Part shown: in pieces, positions 9,941 to 22,024 of the stretch
How the letters are laid out: each line of letters begins with the position of its first letter
Numbering within the stretch: position 1 is the first letter of the stretch
Source of the DNA: Prorocentrum cordatum
Taxonomy: Eukaryota; Sar; Dinophyceae; Prorocentrales; Prorocentraceae
NCBI GenBank assembly: GCA_963575745.1
Contig: CAUYUJ010013891.1
Span: 447,500-511,499, forward strand
Reading direction: 5' to 3'
DNA length: 64,000 nucleotides
Translations under genes and position numbers: made by a program
The notes under the pieces: generated by a model
Databases searched by the model: none
Seen by the model: only the letters and a program-made list of their open reading frames with translations
Told to the model about the DNA's origin: nothing

Positions 9941-12900
9941 CTACACATTAATTTTGAATTGCATGGCCAGCTGCACCCGCGCCAACAGGGTTGGATGCAA
10001 ACGGTCCTGCGAAATGCCACGCTCCTTGAGGGCACTCGTCGTCTTTACGATCGTAGCCCTCAGCAACTGCTTGTCAGTCGCTTTCTTAAAAGCCATGAAC
10101 AAACTGCCTGTCACAAGAGTCACCCACGCGTTGGTGATGATCTCTGACACCTTCTGGTAGTTCTGATCCCCCTCGATGCGCAATCCGTATTTCTCACCCT
10201 CGGACTTCCAGCGGGCCAGCGCCTTCCAAGAGGGAGGTGAAGGAGGGAAGGCCATGCAGCGGTATCTTAGGCTAACTGGTGCGCGGCTTTCCTTCTTTCA
10301 CCTTCCTCCTCGAAACCCATCTGCGACCCACTGAACAACTTAAGAAACAAACGCAAAGATACGTCGGGCGTGAGCCCGCGCACGTTTGCACCAACATAAC
10401 TGGGGGGGGCACGCAGCCGCCTTCTCGGCAGCGTCCACATTCTTCTTCAAGGGGCCGATGGTCTTGCTCATCTCCGTGGACAAGATCGCACTGTCGGCGT
10501 GGACCGCCAAGTTTTTCCACACGTGGAGGTTGGCTGGACCAGCGCTCAACCAGTCCGCGCCGTCGGGGAGGCCGTGCATGTAGGGCTCGATCTTCGCCGC
10601 TGTCGTCTGGGTCTCGGCCGATGCCACGTCGACGGCGTGCTGGCCCACCGTCTTCACCACGCGCCTCGCGTCCTCCACGTACTGGTGGATCTGCGCCTTC
10701 ATGTGCTCGTGCAAGCTGATGTCCGAGTCGGCCTCGTCCTTGATGTAGGCGTCCAGCTTCTCCAGGAGGACGCGCAGGAGGGCAAGCTGCGGGCCCCCGA
10801 GATCCACCTGCTCCGCGATGAGCTTCTTCTCATCGTCGAAGAACTTCTGGACGATCGCCTCCGTGGTCGGCCTCAGCGACCGACATGCGCTCGATGCCTC
10901 CAAGCTCCGCTGCTGTCCCTTCGTGGCCGTGCTCGGCAGGAAGTCGTGCAAGTGGTGCGCTGCCTGCATCGCGGCGTCCGCCATCTCCTTGCCCCCTCGG
11001 GCACCGTCAAGATCTTCTTGATGAGGACGCAGGCGCACTCGCCGAGCTTCGCAGTCATCGTCGAATCCAAGTCGTCCTTTGTCATCTTGTCCATGATAAG
11101 GCGCAAGTCGTCGCGAAGGTTGACCGCGGTCGCCGTGTCAGCAAATATGTCGTTGATCAGCGTGGTCAACTGGGCCCTGATGGCATCGCGGGCCATGGAG
11201 GCGTCGGCTTCGTCCATCTCCGTCTTCATCTTCAGAAGCTCGACGTCCGACGGCATGGCGTCGACCGCCTTGCCCAACAGCTGGATGAATGTGCTCTGCT
11301 GCGTCTGCGCCAATGACCCCGTCGACGTGGCTGAGGCGACGCTGGCCGACAAATCTTTCAGCACGGCCTTCACCTCCTTGACGACGGGGGTCGCGAGCTC
11401 GTCGTCCAGGGAGCACGCGACTTTCGGGATGGTGCTCAACGCCGCGGTGGCCGCAGCAACCGCCCCGTCGAAGTCCAGGGGGCTGCGCGCCACCGACAAG
11501 AGGGCGGACATGGATGCTGAAACCTGGGGGGGCGAGCTCCATGACCATGACTTTGTCCTTCATCAGGGTCGCCCACGTCTTGTTGTACTCGGCGCACGCG
11601 CCGATGGCGATCGCCACCCCCTCCAGCCCGCTGAAGATGTCCCCGCGGTTGGGGTCGAGGGAGAGGATGTCGCTGTAGAAGGCGTCGATGTCGTCCGCCT
11701 TCCACGGGCTGGTCGGGTCGCAGATCTTGGCGACGCCGCCCACCATGGAGCCCAGCGCGCCCGAGAAGTGCGACGCGCCCTCGCAGAACTCCTCTGTGTC
11801 TCGTCCATCAGCGAAGCCATCCGAGAAGAAATCGTCACGAGCATATCCTTATTCTTGTGGCCTCCCTCGATCAGTGCAGCGCACGCGCCGCTGATGAAAC
11901 TCGGGTTGAACATGCGGATCTTCTCGGCCATCTCGTGGTCAATGAAGTGGAGCTTCGGCGAATCCGCAGTGAAGGTGGGGCCCGCTTCCTGAGAGGATGT
12001 GGGCCATGGCCGCACCATCTCAAAGAAGAAGGTGACGTCGGTCATGGACTGGAGCTCGACTGTCATGCGTTCCTGGAACATCTTCTTGCACATGTTCTTC
12101 TGGACGACGGGCGGGACATCGATGGACTGGCGCAGGCGCTCGAAGGCGTCCTTGACATTGCCAGCCGAGGCGCTGAAGATGTTGGTCTCGTGAAGCTTGT
12201 TCGCGAGCTCGTACTTCGTCATGTGCAGGGTGAGTCTGTTCCACTGGTCCTTATCCTTGTCCTTCAGCCTTTTCAACTCTCCAGCGTCGTGGTGCGCTTG
12301 GGCGCCCAACTTCCCAGCAGTGAGCACCTTCGACAACGGGGGCTTCGCAATCCACTGGTCCCCCTTGCCCACAGCGGGGCCCCCTGCATTGGGGGCCTGG
12401 CTCGCCGAATCGTCAGCATCGATGCTGCAGGTGTTCGCCGCCGCTGCCTGGAGTCGGCCGATGGCCGACAGGGCTGATGGCACCCCGCTCACAGCGCTCC
12501 TCGCAGCACGTCGCTCCGCCATGACGTTGATCGTCGTTGCCGACAAGGTGCCCTTGCTGTAGAGCATGGGCGTGTGCGGAGAGTCAGTCTCGCCATCTCC
12601 CGCCCCCCCCGTTGGCGTGGACTCGATGCCGCCAGAGAGGACCGAGCACGCTCCTGACATGGTCATCGGCGGCGACGTGGAGGGCACCCCGCCTGACGGC
12701 AACCCCCCGCCGCGGAGGCGCCGCATCCCCATCGAGTTGGCCATCTCCTCCGTGAGGGCCAGGCCGGCGCCCTCGTGGGTCTTGAGGTTCGCGAGCAAGG
12801 TTGACAGGCCATTCGAGTGAGTCTGCTCGCCCATGCTCCATTCGAACGTCCGCGTGCCCTGGGAGGCGAAGATGTGGTTCTCCTGCTTCATGTACACACA

Positions 12901-13370
12901 GCTCTTCTCGCTGACGACGCCCATGCCGATGCTCAGCGTGCGCAGGAAGGACCACTCGATCGTCCACATGAAGAGCCATACCTCCTCGACGTCTAGGCTG
13001 TCCTCCGAGTGCAACATCATCGAGGGGATCGAGTTCGCGTTCTTCTTGGTGGGCTTGAAGCCGCAATATTTGTGCAGCTCTGACCTCGACATGATGAGGG
13101 CCTTCCGCTTCACTTTCATGGAGAAGACGTCGCGCTTGCCCACCTCCTCGGGGAAGAACGGCCTCTTACCCTGCTTCTTTCTCTGCATCTTCCCCTCGAT
13201 GAAATCCTTCTTGAATACTTCGTCGCTCATGCTCGCGACGACGTCGGCGATCGTCATGAAGCTCAGGCTGTGGATGTAGACGTCGTCGCAACTGCGGCGC
13301 GCGAAGATGGCCTCGTCCTCGCGGGCGCGCTTGACCAGGTCGTCGCACGCCTCGCGGCGGCAAACAATTG
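9941..13370 (-). CDS. Multi-exon gene, unknown function (large helical protein)
   Basis: The coding sense is minus. The first visible exon begins at 13370 after an AACAG acceptor; earlier exons were not found. It reads RREACDDLVKRAREDEAIF, a Lys-rich part and ELHKYCGFKPTKK (near 13070). A low-complexity middle follows, then a long Ala/Asp/Lys-rich helical C-terminal half. Three single-base frame changes interrupt it near 11795, 11537 (a C7 run) and 11010 (a G5 run). An intron at 10420-10223 (GC donor, AG acceptor; both sides carry AAG-GCG) joins AEK to ALARWKSEGEKY, and the protein ends at a TAG (9943-9941). No named domain was recognised. The layout resembles multi-copy hypothetical genes of dinoflagellates. 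Two of the frame breaks sit in homopolymers, so they may be assembly errors rather than decay. Confidence 0.6.
10223..10420 (-). other. Intron, GC-AG, with AAGGCG at both ends
   Basis: The donor side reads GAGAAG|GCGGCTGCG and the acceptor side CTTGGAAG|GCGCTGGCC. Splicing restores one frame across the junction (AEK-ALARW). The intron is 198 bp long and contains the C8 run at 10402-10409. Confidence 0.6.
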
Positions 13371-13389
13371 CTGTTAAGCAAAAACTTGC

Positions 13390-13605
13390 TTCTCGGATCC
13401 TCGACCCCCCCCCCTCCGCGCCCCGCGCGCGCTCCGCCCCCCCTCCCCCGCCACTCTGCGAGCGACGGGGGGGTTGGGGGTGGGCGCGAGGGGGCGAGGG
13501 GGTAGGGGGCAGGGAGAGGGGAGGAGGGTCGGGAGCATAAGAGGATAGAGTATGAGAGGAATGAAGGACGGAGGGAGGAGGGGAAGGAGCAGGGAGCAGA
13601 AAGCA
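13390..13605. other. GC- and G-rich spacer
   Basis: C-runs at 13405-13450 and G/A-rich DNA to 13605. Part of this may be intron of the minus-strand gene. I see no coding signal. Confidence 0.5.
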
Positions 13606-13611
13606 GGGACG

Positions 13612-13760
13612 GGGGGTTGTTGCTGTGTTGTTGTGATTGTTGTTGATGTTGTTGTTGCTATTGGTTCGGCTGTTGTTGTTGTTGTTGTTGCTGCTGCTAT
13701 TGCTATTACTAGTGGCGTTGCTGTTGTTGTGTTGTTGTTGCTATTGGTTCGGTTTTCAGC
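13612..13760 (+). repeat. TTG/GTT microsatellite
   Basis: Imperfect GTT triplets with GCT and ATT interruptions. On the plus strand it reads as Val/Leu/Cys-rich low-complexity peptides in all frames. Confidence 0.85.
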
Positions 13761-14390
13761 TGGACCCTCGGCGCCTCGCCGCAGAGACCACGCGTCGTGG
13801 ACTTCGCACCGAGGCGGCGTTGGCGACCAGCAGCGGGCATCTCACCGTTGGAGCTGCGCTTGGCCTTCTCCGATGCGAGCGGCTGGGCGTCGGGCGGCCG
13901 CGATGCTGGTCGGGCACTGGCGGTCGGAGCACGCGCGCCCAAAGGCTCTGCGTCATTTGAGCCAAGAGGGCGACGCGACGCCGGCGGTCGAACGGGGGCC
14001 CCTCGGGCCCCAGGGCGGCCCAGGGCCTTCAACAGCTGGGCCCCGTGGCGGCCCAGGGCCCCCTAAGGCCCAGGTCCCGTTGGACTCGCAACGGCCGAAG
14101 CCATGGGCCCCAAAAGGTCAACGACGAAACCTATGCGGGGCCTTTAGTTGCGCCCAGGATAGATTTATAGCGCGGGCCCCATTTTCAAACTTAAAGCCCA
14201 GGCCGACTCCGAGCTTGCCCCGAGAAGGACCCCGATTTCGAGCAGCCAGATGCTTGTCTGCAGGGCCCCTTGCTCTAATGATTATAATGTAAACATGAAG
14301 CGGATGTAGATGTGCCCAGACGGTCGGTCCAGGGCCTTCTCGGCGTATTCTTTGCGACCCCCCTAGGGCGTAATTTGAACCATCCGAAAC
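13761..14390. other. GC-rich DNA with GGGCCC motifs, no gene seen
   Basis: Open frames run on both strands without protein-like composition. Repeated GGGCCC and CCAGGGC words (13990-14070) are shared with other spacers in the window. Confidence 0.5.
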
Positions 14391-14417
14391 ATGTGTGTGT
14401 GTGTGTGTGCGTGTGTG

Positions 14418-14473
<56 letters not shown>

Positions 14474-14516
14474 TGTGGGTGTGTGGGTGTGTGGGTGTGT
14501 GGGTGTGTGGGTGTGC

Positions 14517-14614
<98 letters not shown>
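14391..14614 (+). repeat. Long GT microsatellite, about 224 bp
   Basis: Almost pure GT, with a central block of GTGTGTGG units (about 14469-14518). This is the longest dinucleotide array in the window. Confidence 0.97.
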
Positions 14615-14615
<1 letters not shown>

Positions 14616-15040
14616 GGCATTGCCCAATCCTGGGTCCTCTCGGCAAGCTTCTCGGGGCTCCGGGAGGGCCCCGCGAGGGGCCCAGGATGGCGTTGATGCC
14701 AGAAACCCAAGCGCATATGTTATGGTTTGGCCCTCCGCGTCTGGAGCACCCTCTGGGGCCTCTGGGTGCCCTTTCTGAACCCTCTCAGAGCCCCCCCAGG
14801 GGCCTAAGAGGGGCCCAACATGGGCACGATGCGGCTCCAATGGGGCCCAAGAGGGCCCCAAGGGCCCCCCGCGAGGGTCCAGCGTCGCGGGAACTGGCCC
14901 TCTTCGCGACCCCTCTCGGCGCCCTCTCGGGACACTCTTTGGGCACTCTTTGGGCACGCGGGGGTCCTCAGAGTCTCCCCCCTGGCACTTTTTGGGCAGC
15001 TGAAGGTCTGAAGAGTCCCCCCCCTGAGACTTTGTTCGAG
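14615..15040. repeat. GGGCCC-rich spacer repeats
   Basis: Short words such as GGGCCCC, AAGAGGGCCC and CTCTCGGGAC recur irregularly. Two ACTCTTTGGGCA copies sit side by side at 14933-14956. The same vocabulary is found at 22980-25200 and 40640-41200. Confidence 0.5.
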
Positions 15041-15049
15041 ACTTTTCTG

Positions 15050-15425
15050 GGGGCTGTGTTTTCATTTGTTTTCGCAGTGCGCTGTTTAGCTACTTTTTTG
15101 AGACTGTTTTGAAATTGTTTTGAGATTATTGGGAAGAGGGCGGCGGGCGCCCAAATCGCTTCTGAGACTCTGCCAAACACTACTTCGATACGTGTTTAAT
15201 GATTTTTGTATATTTTTGGGGAGGGTTCGGCGCGGGAGATTGTTTCGATACTTTTTCTATACTTTGTTGATGCTGTTTCTGCACTTTTTGAACGGCTCCC
15301 CAAACCCCCAAACAGTCCCAACATAGTTTCAAACCAGTCTCAAACCAGTCTCAAAACAATCTCTTGGCCAAAAACGGCACCAACAAGTCCCAAAACAGTC
15401 TCAAACCAAGTATCAAAACAGCCCA
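15050..15425. repeat. T-rich/A-rich foldback with GTTTTGAGACT arms
   Basis: The left arm (15088-15135) carries TTTGAGACTGTTTTGAAATT and the right arm (about 15325-15420) carries several CAGTCTCAAAAC copies. The region can therefore pair with itself around a 200-bp centre. The same word occurs at 7912-7926 and 22033-22044. Confidence 0.55.
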
Positions 15426-15439
15426 CTCGCGGCCGCCCA

Positions 15440-15580
15440 CCCCCCCCCCCCCCCCCCCCCCCACCCCCCTCCCCCCCTCCCCCCCCCCGCGCCAGGCCCC
15501 CAGGGCGCGCAAAAAAAAAAAGGATTAAGGGGGCGGTGGTGGCGGTGGTGGGGGAGGGGGGGGGGGGGGGGGATGGGGGA
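15440..15580. repeat. Poly-C, poly-A and poly-G tracts
   Basis: C-runs at 15441-15489, A11 at about 15512, then G-runs at 15548-15572. These are likely error-prone for sequencing. Downstream to 15870 I see no gene. Confidence 0.85.
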
Positions 15581-15879
15581 GCAGGATGCCAGAGAACGGT
15601 GATGAGGGAGAAGAGCAGGGACAACCGAAATGAGGAGGGGGTGAGGCCCTCGCTTCCCTTGTAGGTTGCCGTGCAATAAGGGCGGCTGGGGCGCCGATGG
15701 GCGAGGGGGACAGGGGTCGACGTTGAGGCGGGGGCTCTCGTCTTAGCGCCGCGCACGCTCATCTCAAACATCCGCAGCAGACGCGGATGGAAGGCGGGCG
15801 GTTTTCAAGTTGCGGCTCTCGCCTGAGCTCGTCTACAACTTGCAGCAGCTGCACTGATGGAGGGCGAGTGGTGTTCAAA

Positions 15880-17508
15880 TTACGCTCTCGCCTTAACCTT
15901 GGCGCCGCGCAAACTCATTGTCAAAGCTTGCAGCACTTGCACTTCCCCCATCGCTGAGCGGATCTGTCCGAGGCTTGGCGTGGCGACGTGCCCCGTGCCT
16001 GACAGCCTGGGCTTGGCAAGTGGATGGGCAAAGGTTCGAGGCGCCCATCCCTCTGGCTCCCCGGGCTCACCAGGGCGCTGCGGGCGCTCCTTCGACATGA
16101 GATCCAAACCACCTGGCAGGCCACGAAGGAGCTCCCGAGCACGCCGCCTCATGTACGGACGCAGCGCCAGGAGTGCGAAATTGTTTTTGCGCGACGGCTT
16201 GTCGTCACAGACCTCCCCAAGGTCCAGAACCCACGATGCTAACAAGCCATGTGGGCGGCCCTGCGCCGCCAAATTCTCAAGATCGCTGCCGTACGCTGCT
16301 GCGCTCATTGTGCAGCGGCCATGGCCACGATGGCACCTGGCCTCGAAACACTTGCCTTTCCTGTAATACACAATCGTACCTTTTCCTTGGACATGGACAG
16401 CATGCCGCACAGGCTCGCGGCTCGCCCGCGACCCCACCTCTGAGCGGGAGGCCCGAGAGACAGGAGGCGGGGGCGGAGGCAACGGAAAAACAGGCGGTGG
16501 CCTAGGGGCCTCGGGCGGCAGCGGAACCTCGCCGCCGCCGTCGTCGCCCTCGCCCTCGCTGAACAACTCGTCGATGTCCATGCCGACCTCGCCCTGCGCG
16601 GATCGAGGGGCAGGAGGGCGATGCAACCCCAGCCCCCCCACTCCACCCCAGACCCACAGAGGAGGCCCGCCGAGACGGCGCGACACGGCTCCAAGATGGC
16701 CCGAAAGAGACATACATATGTACCTCGTGTTGCTTCCGCCTCTTCACATCATCTTCCTCCTCCGTAATGTGCAATTGTTCATCTTACCAGGGATTGCTTC
16801 ATATCCTGCCTGCCTTCCACCGCCCCCTCCCTAACCCCCTGTCGTCCAACCTCCTCGTCGCCTCCCGCTCTTGGGGACGTATAGGGCCGTTTCGGTGGCG
16901 TGTCGGAACCTATCGGGGCTTGTTTGTGATGTGTTAGAGCCGCTGTTTTGTTTTACGTGTTGTTTGATTGTTGTGCTTTTGTTTGAAGCGTTGCTGGTTT
17001 ACAATTTCCACACCGTTAACCTAACTAGCTAATGTGTTAAATGCAGAGGCCTCCCCACCTTAGGACTAGGCGATGCTTGCGGGAACTTACATTCAAGTGT
17101 GCTGTCCTCGCCACCAGCGCAGACGTCGTCCGCGCCGCCGTGGTCGTCGCCGCCCACGGGCCCGTCGTCCAGGGAGAGGGGGTCATCCAGGTCCTCCTCC
17201 TGGTCCGACGCGATGCTCCCGCGGTCGCCGTCGTCGCCGTCGTCCGTGGCGGCGGGCCGCGCAGCTGTGGCCCGCCTCGTCGCCTTCCCTGACTGCCGCA
17301 GCTCGCACTCGGGGCCCATGGCGACCACGACGACGTCGGCAGGGCGAAAACGGGCGACGGCACGATCACTCTCGTCGATGACCCAAAAGCTGATCGACCA
17401 ATCGGCCGTGAGGTCCAAGCTACTGAACGCCCCCCAATCAACCAAAGACTCTGTGGCACCCTTCGTGGGGGGCGAAACTATAGCAATGACGGAATCACTC
17501 TCACCCAT
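15880..17508 (-). CDS. Multi-exon gene, Cys/His-rich domain, unknown function
   Basis: Three minus-strand exons are proposed. The first (within 17508-17091) reads DWGAFSSLDLTADWSISFWV, is Asp-rich at its end and stops at a GTAAGT donor (17090-17085). A short exon at about 16770-16729 reads EEDDVKRRKQHE and ends at a GTACAT donor. The last exon follows a CGCGCAG acceptor near 16590, starts around GEVGMDIDELF, and contains a KGTIVYYRKGKCFEARC...HGRC cluster (about 16390-16310) that could bind zinc. It then has a GRPHGLLASWVLDLG phrase near 16260 and ends at a TAA (15882-15880). Together this is about 380 codons. It may be the 3' end of the gene upstream (17790-21390), since both run the same way and an open frame extends toward it. 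Confidence 0.5.
16800..17040. other. AT-richer intronic spacer
   Basis: This stretch is notably richer in T than its surroundings (16860-17035) and lies between two proposed exons of the minus-strand gene. I see no other feature. Confidence 0.4.
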
Positions 17509-17599
17509 CCCCCATCATCCTCCCCCCATCGATCCCTATGACCCCTTTCCGACTAGCCCCCTTGCGTTCCCCTCGCCAGTGTCGCCCTGGTTTGTCTCG

Positions 17600-17770
17600 T
17601 CACACCCTCCTCTTCCCCCTCGTCCCCTGTGCCCGTGCCTGCGTGCCTGCATGCGTGTGCGTGCGTGCGTATCTGCCCGTATTTGCGCGCGCCTACGAAT
17701 ATGCGCACGCGTGCGTGCGCGCGCGTGCGTGCCAGCGCGCATGCACGCACGCGTTCGTGGTGGGATGGGT
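17600..17770. repeat. Purine/pyrimidine-alternating GTGC/GCGC tract
   Basis: GTGCGTGC, GCGCGC and CATGCACGC words alternate. It probably lies in an intron of the minus-strand gene(s). Confidence 0.7.
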
Positions 17771-17784
17771 GTGTTTCCGTTCCG

Positions 17785-20700
17785 CTAACGGCTCCTCCAA
17801 CAATGCCTCCACCTGGCCGCCGACGGCCTCCTGCTCGACGACGGCGAGCGGCCTGAAGTTGGAGCAGTAGGGGCTGAACTCTCGTGGGAGCCGATGTGCC
17901 ACCACACGTAGGCGTCCACGCCGTCGGGGTCGTCGCCAGAGAGGCCAGCTGCCACGACGCCCCAGCCATCGACGACAGCCGCCTTGATGCCGTGCAGTCG
18001 CACGAGCAAACTGGAATCGTCCAAGAGCTTCCGCTCGGGCGACCCCTTGGCGCAGGGGCCCTTCAGCTCGGAGTAGAAGCGCCTGCGGAACGTCTTGGTG
18101 ACATCGGCCTCAGGGCAACAGATGCACATGCCGATCTGAGCACAAGTGTACTTCTTCTTCTGGACGGGCACGTCTACGGGGGCACAGTCGTCGTGTATGA
18201 TTGCCCTGTGCCTCTCCATCCAGTCCGATGCGAGACAAGCTTTCATGTTGCTGCCGTGCCCTGACATCCACAGCGAGCGAGCGATCGAAGCTGTCGACGT
18301 AGTAGGGTGCTTGAACTCCAGCATCTGGCCGATGTGCGAGGGCATATGAGAATGCATAACCTGGAAAGCAGCCACGCCCTTGAAACTGTTGCACATGGAT
18401 GCCCACTGGGCAGCGCCCGTAGTCGGCTCCCAAGCCTCCATCGCGTCGGCCATCTTTCGCCCTTCGGTCTTGGCCACGCGGCGCAAGCTCACCATGTGCG
18501 ACTGGGCAGCCCGCATCATCGAGTCCATGTTCACGGTGGCGTTGGGATCTGCCGATGCTCGCCGCATTGCCAAACCAGTCATCCCCCCGCGGCTGGTCGG
18601 CACGACAGCCTCCGCGACGAGCTGCTGCTCAGGCGCCCCCCGCCGCCTCTTGGCCTGGGCGCGAGCAAGGTCGCGGGGCCGAAGGCCGAAGGCGCTGCCA
18701 GGTGCATCCGCAGCACGGGGATTCCCATTGGCCGCGGCTGCGACGGCAGCCAGCCTCGCCACCTCTGCTCTGGGTAAAGCGCGGTACGCAGCGCTCAAGG
18801 CGGCGATGCACTGGCGGCCAGTCTGACCAAGGGATTGCTCCCTCAGGAAAGCATGCCAAGAAGACACCGTGCCCCTGAGAGTGGTGGTAGCCTCCTCGCC
18901 TGGCGGCCCGCCAGGGCCCCCTGCGTCATCGCCGCCACCTGCTGGCGCGCCCCCCTCACCGACTGCTCGAAATGCCCTGCCTGATAAACGAGCTTGGGCA
19001 ACCACCCATTCGGCCGACGACTCCGCGAACGTTGCCGAGTGGGTCTGCACTCCCCTGACCATCAGCCGCCTGCGGATCGAGGCGTGGCGGGACTCGATAG
19101 CCTTGATGTCCAAGTCGATCATGGCGGCAAGCAGGTTCAACTCTGCGATCGCCGCTGGGTTCGACAAGCCTCCGTCCGCGTCCTTGTGTCGCAGCGCGAA
19201 GTCCTTCGTCCAGCTGTCCATGCGGCAATCCTGGAGGTCACTCACTTCTTGCGCAACGGCTGGGTCCACGATCATGGCGAAGATGCGAGTCGGAAGCAAG
19301 CTATGTCGATGCGTGAACGCCTCCCGAACCTGGCACTCAGACCTCGAAAGAAGCTTGAACGCGAGGGCGCGCGCCTTCCGAGTCATCGCCGACGGCTGCA
19401 CGAGGTCCTTCCACAGCACGTTCTCGCGAAACAGAGGGTCCCACGCAGCCTTGAAGACGCGCGCAGGGGTGCCAGGCGCAGCCTCCGCGATCGGCCACGT
19501 CCTGCTCGTCGAACTGGCTGCGCCCGTGGACTCAGCCTGGAGAACCATGCCCCTCTGCTTGATCTCCCAGTGCTTGCCGCCGACCTCGAGGTTCCAATCC
19601 ATCGTCCGACGTAAAGGCTCCAGCACCTGCCGAATGATCACCACTCTGTCAAGCGGCGACGTGTCCATCCAATCTCCAGCGGTGCTACGATGGTACTCAT
19701 TCTCCAGCCGCTTTGCATTGAAATCTCCATGGCCCTGCCCATCGCCGCCGCTGGCAGCCGCAGCCTCTGCGGCGCCGCCCTCGCCGCCATCGGCGGCGGC
19801 AGGCCCAGCGGCAGCAGCTGGCAGAGCCCCGCCATCGCCCAGCCGAGGTCTCTTCTTGGAGCCCCGAGCCATCTCTTTCGCCCAGATAGCCCAGACAGCA
19901 GAGCCCAATCCGTGACTGCCGTCAAGTAGGATGAACTCGTCCATGGCAACGTCGGACCCCGTCCACCTGCTCCTCGGCCACCGGGTGAATCGAGCTCCCA
20001 AGAGGACGACCTCCAAGGCCTCCGGCACCGACTTCTTGATCTCGCTCTCGTCTATGTCGATGCCCTCGGGAATCCATATGTCGACGTGCTCTCGGTCCCT
20101 CCAGTCCCCGTTCGGCAAATGGTGCAAAGCTGTTTTCTTCTCGATCAGTCGACTCCCCCTTGCGAGCGAAAGGCGCAGCAAGTGCCGCTTGCACGGGGTG
20201 GCCTCTGGATGGGGCCCCCCCCTGCGGATGCGAATCCGCTGTTGAACCACAGCACGGAACATCTGACAGAAAGAAGAGAAGCCCGAGCCCTCGTTGACGG
20301 CAAGTGCGAAATTGATCTGGCCAGACACGTCGGAGCCCGTCAGGTCGAAGGTGTGCGTGAGTACGTTCGCGAGGCAATGTATGGAGCATGTGAAACCAAT
20401 CTTGCCCCAGCCGTCGCCTCGCCGGTCAACCCCGACCTGCGCCTCGCAGCGGGCGTTCGGGCCAGCGCCGTCCAGGACTGACACGCGCGTCTTGCGCGCA
20501 AAGTCCTTAGCAGCCCGTCCAACAGCAGTGGTGCGACGCTGGTCCGCCTCTCGAAGACACTCCCCACTGTTCCGATCCAGCCACTGGAGCGGAGCAATGG
20601 ACGCGCCGACGATGCCGACGTACTCGCCCGCGCTGGTCCTCAGAAGGTACCCGAACCTCGACGAGCTCTGCCGCAGCTTGATGACAGTTCTCTATAACTT

Positions 20701-21390
20701 CGGCTTTCCCACTGTCGAGATCGATCCATGTGGTGCACGGACTCCTGCTGCTGATCGGAAGAGCCCACTGCACCACGACCACGTGCTTGGAAAGAGTCGT
20801 TCACTGACAGCTTCATCGGGATCTCGTCGTACTTGACCGCCTCGACGTAGTGGAGGGAGTTCTCCTTGGGGACCGTATTTGCCAGATAGCACTCCAGCGC
20901 AAGCTTCTGGTCCCGCTCGAAATGTACGATGGTGTTGGCCAGGACGATCACGTACTCTGTGTAGCTCCCAGGGGTCACGCCGATCGAATCCTGGATCGAT
21001 GCTTTTGACGTGGTTCTGCCAGCCAGCTCGGACGACGAATCCATCAACATGCGGTTGAGCTTCGCTGGCACGTCTTTGTCTGATACTCTCTGGCGCTCGA
21101 TCGTGAGCGCTGCCATGCGAACGTGCGGGAGCAGCGGCCACTGATCTGTCGAGCCTCTGCCCGTGCATTGGACGATGTGTCTGGGCACGGTGGGCAGCTT
21201 CACTGACTCCGACAGGGGCAGCGCCAGGGCGTTGGTGCGGCCCGCCGCCGCGACCGACCTCGCGGCTGCCCGACTGGGCCTGCGGGGCGGGGGGGCGCGG
21301 CCCTCTGGCCGCGGCGCCCGCGGGGCCCCGGGGCGGCGGGTGAGGCTCGCCCGCGACCTCGGCGAGCACATCGCCCCAGCCGTCCGCCAT
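17785..21390 (-). CDS. Large gene with transposase-like/RNase H-like features
   Basis: On the minus strand an ATG at 21390 opens MADGWGDVLAEVAGEPH. After a GC-rich frame change near 21300 the protein continues with ECYLANTVPKENSLHYVEAV and YDEIPMKLSV (near 20825), and with HVVVVQWALPISS and WIDLDSGKAEVIEN in another frame. From 20484 one frame stays open for about 890 codons. It contains VSVLDGAGPNARCE, FTCSIHCLANVL (about 20400-20365), a long helical/Ala-rich centre and a C-terminal cluster CAQIGMCICCPE (about 18140-18105). The Asp-containing strands followed by a CxxxC/His segment recall RNase H-fold transposases (inference; no family assigned). Near 17890 a one-base shift continues the protein as FSPYCSNFRPLAVVEQEAV. 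Frame breaks near 21300, 20785, 20640 and 17890 mean decay or assembly indels. Confidence 0.5.
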
Positions 21391-21508
21391 CGCGGTCTTG
21401 CCGCAAAAAAAAATGACACAAAGTGCCAATGCCTTGCCGAGACATGTGCGATCCAAAACGGCAGCGCGTGGTGATGATGATGGCGGTGATGCTGCTGCCG
21501 TTGGCGAC

Positions 21509-21537
21509 GGGGGGGGGGGGGGGGGGGGGGGGGGGGG
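21509..21537 (+). repeat. G29 homopolymer
   Basis: An uninterrupted G-run lies just 5' of the minus-strand gene start. The true length is uncertain in any assembly. Confidence 0.95.
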
Positions 21538-22024
21538 CGTCCTGAGCCCCTTGGGAAGGGGGGGAGGGGGGGGGGGCAAGGGGCGCTTGCGCCCGCTCAT
21601 CACAGCCCTTCCTTTCTGTCATGTGTCATGTGCCCCCCCCCCGCTCACCCCCGCCCAGCCCCCGACCATATTTTGTCTCCCCCCTCGCTCATTACCCAAC
21701 CCCCTATTCAAAACAGAGCAAGGCGGACGTCGAGTCGGTGCGTGTCCTGCCCAAAGGGCACGGGGGGGGGCCTGAAAGGGCCTAGGTTGAACCATACGGA
21801 ACCTCGCATCGCACCTGTGGGGAAAGGGGCTGAACCCCGCCAAACTACACATCGCACTCAGCGCGCGCTGAGGTTCTTGGGGGACGATGCGCTGCGGACC
21901 CGAGGCAGACCCAGCAAAACGTTAGAACTATTATGTTTTCCGCATTATCGAATTGATACGAGCGAGCATTGTTTTTGATATTTGTTTTTAAACTGTTTTG
22001 GGGCTGCGTCGGAAACGTGGGAAA
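21538..22024. other. No recognisable gene
   Basis: G-rich, then C-rich, then ordinary DNA with an AT-rich patch at 21915-22010. No motif was recognised on either strand. Confidence 0.5.

Noticed and set aside
10499-11992. 497-codon plus-strand open frame
   Set aside because: It is antisense to the helical minus-strand gene, and its composition is that of a mirrored GC-rich gene.
14275-14778. His/Thr or Val/Cys repeat proteins
   Set aside because: They are translations of the GT microsatellite.
21450-21472. GCCGTTTTGGATC on the minus strand upstream of the 21390 start as a leader relic
   Set aside because: About 13 of 22 positions match; too weak to support.
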